Below the pieces are notes generated by a model. That model did no database searches. It saw nothing but the letters and a program-made list of their open reading frames with translations, and was not told the DNA's origin. DNA of 20,056 nt, taken from a virus. Both the position numbers and the translations under genes were made by a program. Where the stretch lies: positions 1 through 20,056 of the IMG/VR virus record IMGVR_UViG_3300049629_000427. One strand, written 5' to 3'. Positions 15,078 to 20,056 of this stretch are shown here, one piece after another. Numbering within the stretch: the first letter of the stretch is position 1; every line of letters begins with the position of its first letter.

Positions 15078-15718
15078 GTTCTCTTGATGCTGTCATCACT
15101 GGCGTTAAGTGGATTTCATCGGGGACGATCCAGGTTGATTTCGAGAGTCATCACTCGGATAGGTGGCACCAGATTTACTCCGGGCGGCGACTGATCGGCG
15201 TAACGAGCCAACAAGGAGAGCGCGCTGTCTCTGGAATGATTGTTCCATCGTCATCGCCCTCGCCGTTGCAGGTTGTGGCTGTTGATTCGGCGAATCGAAT
15301 GACTGATTACGGGCGACAGCTTCCGATTCGCCCATACAATCAATTCGAACTGAGTTGGTCTGCGGTCAGCATGGATGCAGACTGCGAGCGTTACGCTGTG
15401 TTTGTTCCTACAGAGTTCGGCGGAGAGCCTGACTCGCTGTTGCGTTGCGTGGAGTCTGTCGGGAATGGAAACTACACAACCGAAACGCCAGTCGTCGATC
15501 AGTCTGGCGATTGGACCTACTCAATTCAGCCGATCGACGACGCGGCTGGCGATGATCCGATCACTGAAGGAAACTACGGCACTGCATCGGAAGTTACAGT
15601 CAGGGCGAAGGTTTATCCGCCTGACTTCGCCTATGATGCGAGCGGTAGTCGTTTCGCGGCAAGTTCTGTTGATGGTCAACTGACGGTCTCTGTGGCCTAT
15701 GGCTGGAGTAGCTCCTAA
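15074..15718 (+). CDS. Tail protein with fibronectin/Ig-like features
   Basis: A 214-residue protein starting with GTG 15074, which overlaps the previous stop (GTGA), with GAGGAGG upstream. Strand-rich segments such as GTIQVDFESHHSDRWHQIYSGRRLIGVTS and NQFELSWSAVSMDADCERYAVFV, followed by TWTYSIQPIDDAAGDDP, resemble two tandem Ig/fibronectin type III-like beta sandwiches common in phage tail-tip and fibre proteins. It would sit at the tail tip and may bind host-surface polymers weakly. It overlaps the next gene by one base (TAATG). The FN3 call rests on strand pattern, not on a sharp motif. Confidence 0.55.
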   Translation: MSSLDAVITGVKWISSGTIQVDFESHHSDRWHQIYSGRRLIGVTSQQGERAVSGMIVPSSSPSPLQVVAVDSANRMTDYGRQLPIRPYNQFELSWSAVSMDADCERYAVFVPTEFGGEPDSLLRCVESVGNGNYTTETPVVDQSGDWTYSIQPIDDAAGDDPITEGNYGTASEVTVRAKVYPPDFAYDASGSRFAASSVDGQLTVSVAYGWSSS

Positions 15719-17931
15719 TGCCAGGTGTAGTCAGTATTCCACTTGAATCACTGAGTAACGTCAGCATCACGTCGACTCCATCGGACGGAGACACGTTGAC
15801 GTTTGTGGCCGCGTCTGGCACATACCAGATGAAGGCTGCAAAAGGCGGTTCCGGCGGAGTCACGATCGAGCAGGTTGATGACCACCTGGCTGAGGCGTTT
15901 GTGCCAGGTATCGGCATCGAGATCACCTATGACGACGACAATGGCACCTTCACCTTTGATCGCCTCGAAACGCTGACGGCACACGCTGACGCGTCGACTA
16001 TCACGTTCGATCTATCTGCCGGAGAGCACAAGGAAACTGTTCTTGGCGGCAACAGAACGCTCGCCGTCAGCAGTCCTGTCATCGGTCAGAAGTTTCGGGT
16101 GAAACTCACTCAGGATGCGACTGGCGGCAGAACTGTTACATGGTTCTCAGGCATCACGTGGGCTGATGGTTACGTTCCAGCTCTCACGACAGTTCCCGGT
16201 GATCACGACGTGTTCGAGTTCCTCGTGACGAACACTGGCAGCTACGGCAACGCGTTTTTGGGATGGGTTCTGACGGCACACAGGCCGAAGATCCTGACTG
16301 CAACTCTGACTCCAGATGCCAGCGCATCGATCGCAACCACAACTCAGGGAGGAGTTGCGTTGGTTGAGGTCTGGAAACTCGATGAGGCTGGAACGACAGA
16401 CGATCGTCAGGGATCTCTCGACGTGTCCGACTTCACGAGCTGCAACAACCCAACTCTGTCGGGCGCAGATGGGGCCGATATCACATGGGGCGGGCTCGTC
16501 AGTGTCATCGAAACTACACTGGTTTCCGGACTCGGGTTTACGGCAACCGCACCTCGTTCGATCAGCGGTTGGTTCAAAAGTCAGTCCGTTTCCAGTGGCG
16601 TTGTCATGGAGTGGGTTTGCGGTTCTCACAGCCTTCAAATTCTCAAGACCAACAACTCTGGAAGCACTCGATACCAGGCAAAAGCGACAACCTCAGCCGG
16701 TCCTCAAACAGTGAATTGGAGCTCGAATTCAACGGACAACGCTTGGCATTTCGTGGTTGCTCGCTGGGACGGAACGAACCTCGGATTGAGCGTCGATGGT
16801 GCGAATTTCGTTACAGCAGCACTTGGCGGAAACATGACGACCGGTGCAGCGAAAGTGTTGCTTGCATCTGGCGGAGAGGGCACTCTCGAAACAGATGAAG
16901 TCGCGCTGTGGTCAGAGGCGATGAGCAACTCGACGGCATCGTTTTTGTGGGCCAGTGGCGTTGGTGAGTTCTTTCCGTACTCAGGCACCAGCGAGGTTCA
17001 CACGCTGACTGTCACTGGAACTCCAACGTCAGGAACAATGGAACTGACGATTCTCGGCGAGTCCGTGACGCTCAACTACGACGACACGGCGGCAGAGGCC
17101 AAAACAGCAATCAATGCGGTTCTCGGTGTTGGATCTGTCGACGTGACTGGCGGGCCATTGCCTGGCACCGCGTTGGCGATTGAGTTCACTGGATCCTATG
17201 CGGGAATCAATGTTGCAAGTTCGAGCGTCGACGACTCCGGATTGGCGGGCGGAATCACGATCGATTGGTCGGCCTATGATGTCGCGAATCTTACAGTCGA
17301 TGGCAGTTCCGGAAATCACACAATCACGAACGCGAGCATCGTCGCTGGCAAACGGATTCACGTATCGATCGAAAACGACGGCGGAAGTGGAACAATCACG
17401 TGGGCTGGCGTTGATGTGGCGTGGGGCACGGCTGGGGCTCCCGACATGCCTGCGGACACAGAGACGATCGACCTGGAGTTGCTCGCAACGTCAGTAACGA
17501 GAATTGCAGGCTTTGTTGTCGGCGAAGCTGGTTCATCTGACGGCACAGGAAACACATTCGAAGCCGAAAACAAATCTGGCGCCACATTGGCTGTCGGTGC
17601 TGTGGTGGCGTCTCACTCGTCTGGGACAGGCACGATCAAAGCCATTGCTACGGCATACGGCACACTTGCGATTGGGCTCGCAAAAGCGTCTACGGCCAAC
17701 GGCGTGAGTGGTGTGGTTCAAACTACAGGGCCATTCACGATGTCTGACTGGACTTCAATCGCTGGTGCAACAGAACTCACAGCGCGGGCAAAGTATTACC
17801 TGAGCCCGACGACCGCTGGAACAATCACTACAACATGCCCGACAACGGGCGGGCATGTGATTCAATTGGTCGGGGTGGCAGTGTCGCCAACCACGCTCGA
17901 TCTCGATCCAGGCGACGGAATTCAGCTTTAG
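15718..17931 (+). CDS. Multidomain tail fibre/tip protein with LamG-like domain
   Basis: A 737-residue protein built from beta modules. Residues about 8-40 match the 'LxDVxIxxxxxGxxLxF' start common in phage fibres. A beta domain at about 91-185 contains QDATGGRTVTW and GITWADG. A laminin-G/concanavalin-like domain at about 213-415 includes VALVEVWKLDEAG, SISGWFKSQ, NAWHFVVARWDGTNLGLSVDG and DEVALWSEAMS. Residues about 425-510 (ELTILGESVTLNYDDTAAEAKTAINAVLGVGS...VTGGPLPGTALAIEFTG) match a small repeat domain common in phage structural proteins. A second copy of the first beta domain lies at about 523-602 (GSGTITWAGVDVAWG). Residues about 613-737 resemble the whole C-terminal domain of the next gene. 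LamG domains bind glycans, so this is a good receptor-binding candidate. No chaperone or peptidase motif is seen. Confidence 0.8.
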   Translation: MPGVVSIPLESLSNVSITSTPSDGDTLTFVAASGTYQMKAAKGGSGGVTIEQVDDHLAEAFVPGIGIEITYDDDNGTFTFDRLETLTAHADASTITFDLSAGEHKETVLGGNRTLAVSSPVIGQKFRVKLTQDATGGRTVTWFSGITWADGYVPALTTVPGDHDVFEFLVTNTGSYGNAFLGWVLTAHRPKILTATLTPDASASIATTTQGGVALVEVWKLDEAGTTDDRQGSLDVSDFTSCNNPTLSGADGADITWGGLVSVIETTLVSGLGFTATAPRSISGWFKSQSVSSGVVMEWVCGSHSLQILKTNNSGSTRYQAKATTSAGPQTVNWSSNSTDNAWHFVVARWDGTNLGLSVDGANFVTAALGGNMTTGAAKVLLASGGEGTLETDEVALWSEAMSNSTASFLWASGVGEFFPYSGTSEVHTLTVTGTPTSGTMELTILGESVTLNYDDTAAEAKTAINAVLGVGSVDVTGGPLPGTALAIEFTGSYAGINVASSSVDDSGLAGGITIDWSAYDVANLTVDGSSGNHTITNASIVAGKRIHVSIENDGGSGTITWAGVDVAWGTAGAPDMPADTETIDLELLATSVTRIAGFVVGEAGSSDGTGNTFEAENKSGATLAVGAVVASHSSGTGTIKAIATAYGTLAIGLAKASTANGVSGVVQTTGPFTMSDWTSIAGATELTARAKYYLSPTTAGTITTTCPTTGGHVIQLVGVAVSPTTLDLDPGDGIQL

Positions 17932-17940
17932 GAACAATCG

Positions 17941-18417
17941 ATGGCTTCACGAAAACCTCTAGTTCTGGACGGCAGCGGCAATATTCAGCAGCTTCAATCC
18001 GGTGACACGCTCAATGCTCCGGTCTCGGAAAACAACGTCATCAGCAAGACTGCTGCCGCAACGTTGATCGCTGGAAACGCTGTCTATGCCAGCTCGGCGA
18101 CTGAGGTGAACAAGGCGCGCGCAAACGCCAGCGGGACAATCAATGTGGTCGGATTTGCGACTGCTGCAATCTCCTCATCGGCAAGCGGGTCGATTCAGAC
18201 GTCTGGCGTGCTCGTGCTCACCACTGGTGAATGGGACGCATTGGCGGGGACCACAGGCGGTTTAACTGCCAATACACGGTATTTTCTTTCGGCGGCGACA
18301 GCCGGACTTATCACGTCAACCGCGCCGTCAACCACTGGTCAATACGTTCGCCCATTGCTGCTCGGCCTTAGCACGACAGAGGCATTGATTGTCGATGCCG
18401 AGGCGATTTTACTGTAA
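17941..18417 (+). CDS. Small tail fibre protein, paralogous to the preceding C-terminus
   Basis: A 158-residue protein with AGGA seven bases before ATG 17941. The start (RKPLVLDGSGNIQQLQSGDTL, about 4-24) matches the 'RKPLVxxxGxxxQLxxGDTL' opening common in phage tail proteins. Residues about 31-158 align with residues 613-737 of the preceding protein, sharing W-x-x-(I/L)AG-T, LTA-x-x-(K/R)Y(Y/F)LS-x-x-TAG, and PxTTG before the final strands. The copy stands alone here, so it may be a fibre cap or adaptor that interacts with its paralogue. Its own receptor role is unknown. Confidence 0.7.
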   Translation: MASRKPLVLDGSGNIQQLQSGDTLNAPVSENNVISKTAAATLIAGNAVYASSATEVNKARANASGTINVVGFATAAISSSASGSIQTSGVLVLTTGEWDALAGTTGGLTANTRYFLSAATAGLITSTAPSTTGQYVRPLLLGLSTTEALIVDAEAILL

Positions 18418-18429
18418 TCGGACGCAACT

Positions 18430-19812
18430 ATGGCCTCGGGAATTCTTAGCCTCATCAGCGGTCAAATCCAGCACCTCGGGAATCTGCTTCTCGAAGTGTC
18501 TGGGCTGACTGCCGCGCGCACCGCGACGATGCCGGACATGTCGGGCGTCATCAGCCTGCAAGGCAAAGGCACTGATATTGCCAGCGCCACGACGACCGAC
18601 ATTGGCGCGGCAACAGGCGATTTTCTTGACATCACTGGCACGACGACGATCACTGGGCTCGGGACGATCGACGCGGGCATTGAGCGGACGGTGCGGTTCA
18701 CTGGCATCCTCACGCTCACCCATAACGCGACCAGCCTGATACTGCCGGGCGGCGCGAACATCACAACTGCTGCCAATGACCGCGCGATATTTCGGTCGCT
18801 CGGGTCTGGTAACTGGCTTTGCGTGACTTATCAAAAGGCGAGCGGCGCGGCTGTCGTTTCTAGTGGCGGTGGGCTGACGAACTGGTCCGAATCGGCTGGC
18901 ACCTACTCCAGCAAGGATTGGAAGCGGTTTTTTCCGGTCAGCGGCACGAACGTGAACGTCGTGTTTTCTCCACTGGGCACCGGGTCGATACAGGCGCAAG
19001 TTGCAGACGGGACGAGCGCGGGCGGAAATCAGCGCGGCTCGAACGCGGTTGACTGGCAGACTAAGAGAAGTTCCGCCAGTAACGTTGCGTCCGGCCAGGA
19101 ATCGTTTGTCGGCGGCGGATACAACAACCGCGCCGCCAGTCAAAGAGCTACAGTTGGTGGCGGCAATGCAAATATTGCTGGCTCAACCTGTGACGCTGTA
19201 TGCGGCGGAAGAGGCAACGACGCGAGCGGCACTTATGGCTTCATTGGCGGCGGCATCTTAAACACAGCATCGACATGTGCCGCAGTCGGCGGCGGAGAGC
19301 GAAACACAGCAACTGGTACTTATTCGTGGATACCTGGCGGTCTGCGTGGAACTACGCGAGGCATTCGAGGAATGGGCGCCTTTGCGTCAGGCAGATTTTC
19401 CGCTACAGGTGACGCTCAATGCGGATGGTACGTGCTCAGATCGCTAACGACAGGCGCAACAGCCACGGTATTGACAGCGAATGCTGAAGTGGCCGGTACA
19501 GATAATCAAGTGATATTGCCAAACAACAGCCAATACACATTTAAGGCATTGATCAGTTCACATCGAACCGACACGGTTTCTGGATGGACGCATCGAGCGT
19601 CGTGGACCGTTGAGGGTGCCGTTGCCCGTGATGCGAACGCGGCGTCGACAATCGTCACGGCGGTAATCAACACCATCACCAACACTCCAGGATGGACGCT
19701 CACAGTGACAGCGGACACGACCAACGGCGGAATTGCGTTCACGTTCACTGGCGAGGCATCAAAGACAATTCGCACGGTGGCTATCGTGGAGACAGGTGAG
19801 GTGACGTCATGA
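18430..19812 (+). CDS. Tail fibre with YadA-head-like repeat array
   Basis: A 460-residue protein. The N-terminal half (about 50-140) contains the domain TTTITGLGTIDAGIERTVRFTGILTLTHNATSLILPGGANI...GNW.CVTYQ, widespread in phage tail proteins and probably an attachment module. Residues about 226-304 form five to six 14-15-residue repeats of the (V/I)GGG-x-x-N-x-A type, as in trimeric YadA-head beta-rolls, with Cys at 254, 258 and 283. A C-terminal module follows: RFSATGDAQCGWYVLRSLTTGATATVL (about 322-348), typical of fibre tips, then a beta-sandwich tail. Trimeric fibres with such beta-rolls usually recognise host surface glycans or proteins. Its stop overlaps the sulfotransferase start (ATGA). 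GC of 18481-18840 by hand count is about 61%, versus about 56% for 17041-17400, hinting at separate origin of the N-terminal part. Confidence 0.75.
   Translation: MASGILSLISGQIQHLGNLLLEVSGLTAARTATMPDMSGVISLQGKGTDIASATTTDIGAATGDFLDITGTTTITGLGTIDAGIERTVRFTGILTLTHNATSLILPGGANITTAANDRAIFRSLGSGNWLCVTYQKASGAAVVSSGGGLTNWSESAGTYSSKDWKRFFPVSGTNVNVVFSPLGTGSIQAQVADGTSAGGNQRGSNAVDWQTKRSSASNVASGQESFVGGGYNNRAASQRATVGGGNANIAGSTCDAVCGGRGNDASGTYGFIGGGILNTASTCAAVGGGERNTATGTYSWIPGGLRGTTRGIRGMGAFASGRFSATGDAQCGWYVLRSLTTGATATVLTANAEVAGTDNQVILPNNSQYTFKALISSHRTDTVSGWTHRASWTVEGAVARDANAASTIVTAVINTITNTPGWTLTVTADTTNGGIAFTFTGEASKTIRTVAIVETGEVTS
19105..19341 (+). repeat. Tandem 14-15-residue beta-roll repeats in the fibre gene
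   Basis: Within the 460-residue fibre, hydrophobic-Gly-Gly-Gly motifs recur at residues 227, 242, 257 (GCG variant with Cys258), 272, 286 and 301, giving a 15-residue (occasionally 14) period. Each unit carries an Asn and an Ala/Ser-Ser turn, as in YadA-type heads. The repeats are degenerate at DNA level (about 42-45 bp each), so they are old protein repeats rather than recent duplications. Confidence 0.7.
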
Positions 19813-20056
19813 AGCTGTTTTTCATGGCCGGTATGCCTCGAAGCGGAAGCACACTGCTGGCCAACCTGCTAGCGCAGAATCCCGCGAATCACGTCACGCC
19901 AACAAACGGCCTAATCGAGCACGTCGTGCAATACGCCAACTCTTGGACTAGTTCAGAGGGGTTTGTCGCGCAGGGTGTTGAAAACGTCACGCCACGAATC
20001 CGCCGATCGCTGCGGGGCATGATTCAGGGTTTCTATCCGGAACTCGATGCGGGCCG
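19809..20056 (+). CDS. Sulfotransferase, N-terminal part (runs off the window)
   Basis: The first 82 codons are visible. ATG 19809 overlaps the fibre stop (ATGA), with GGTGAGG about eight bases upstream, so it is translated with the fibre. The N-terminus reads MKLFFMAGMPRSGSTLLANLL: a beta strand followed by the PRSGSTLL loop (residues 10-17), which is the 5'-phosphosulfate (PAPS) binding loop of sulfotransferases; the Ser/Arg pattern separates it from a kinase P-loop. The QNP...HVTPTNGL segment that follows is typical of bacterial and phage sulfotransferase-family proteins. The family moves a sulfo group from PAPS to an alcohol, amine or sugar. The 3'-phosphate binding motif and the acceptor site lie beyond the window. 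The substrate cannot be told; a host or virion glycan is one possibility. Confidence 0.85.
   Translation, partial: MKLFFMAGMPRSGSTLLANLLAQNPANHVTPTNGLIEHVVQYANSWTSSEGFVAQGVENVTPRIRRSLRGMIQGFYPELDAG

Noticed and set aside
18409-19143. Long antisense open frame (244 codons, - strand) under the fibre gene
   Set aside because: It lies entirely opposite a well-supported fibre gene with a recognisable protein, and its Arg/Ala-rich translation has no family pattern; GC-rich codon use makes such shadows common.
19105-19341. CRISPR-like or short tandem DNA repeat
   Set aside because: The repetition is at protein level (15-residue beta-roll units) with diverged codons and no spacers.
1-20056. tRNA genes
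   Set aside because: Nowhere did I recognise a cloverleaf, and the few intergenic gaps are too short or lack the T-loop GTTC pattern.

Overview
The window is the virion-structural half of a tailed phage or prophage, with every supported gene on the + strand. The gene order is lambda-like: small terminase, RHH protein, large terminase, small linker protein, portal, S49 head protease, scaffold-like protein, decoration protein, major capsid, connector and neck proteins, tail tube, tail accessory proteins, tape measure, tail tip and fibre proteins, then the start of a sulfotransferase. There is no tail sheath gene, and there is a candidate tail tube and tape measure, so a siphovirus-like particle is most likely. 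No integrase, repressor, replication or lysis cassette lies in the window, so free phage and prophage cannot be told apart. GC is about 56-60% in the stretches I counted by hand. The host is not readable with certainty. The style of the structural proteins, the lipoprotein-thioredoxin gene and the sulfotransferase would fit a Planctomycetota or other marine/aquatic Gram-negative host, but this is only inference.

Region by region. Positions 1-924 hold the tail of an upstream gene, a thioredoxin-like lipoprotein and a small unknown protein, packed with ATGA overlaps. Positions 925-1079 are the only notable gap before the packaging genes, and are where a cos site and/or promoter would be expected. 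Positions 1080-3860 are the packaging module (Nu1-like TerS, a ribbon-helix-helix protein, GpA-type TerL). Positions 3894-9101 form the head module (unknown protein, portal, SppA-like protease, scaffold-like protein, decoration protein, hairpin, major capsid). Positions 9118-10726 encode three connector/neck candidates. Positions 10729-14706 hold the tail tube candidate, a small membrane protein, two unknown proteins and the tape measure. Positions 14703-19812 hold five tail-tip/fibre proteins built from shuffled beta domains (LamG, a duplicated beta domain, a C-terminal domain shared by two neighbouring genes, and a YadA-head-like repeat array). From 19809 a PAPS-type sulfotransferase begins, overlapping the fibre stop codon, and runs off the window.

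The genes form an almost gapless transcription unit. Start and stop codons overlap (ATGA, GTGA or TAATG) at seven junctions from the first lipoprotein through the tail genes, and again at the fibre-sulfotransferase junction. TerS/TerL package DNA through the portal; protease, scaffold-like protein, decoration protein and capsid build the head; neck proteins join it to a short tail; and the fibre cluster provides host recognition. The most unusual element is the sulfotransferase translationally coupled to a fibre gene, which suggests modification of virion or host-surface glycans or of a small molecule. Next most notable are the split protease/scaffold pair, the atypical Walker B of the terminase and the modular duplication in the fibre genes.
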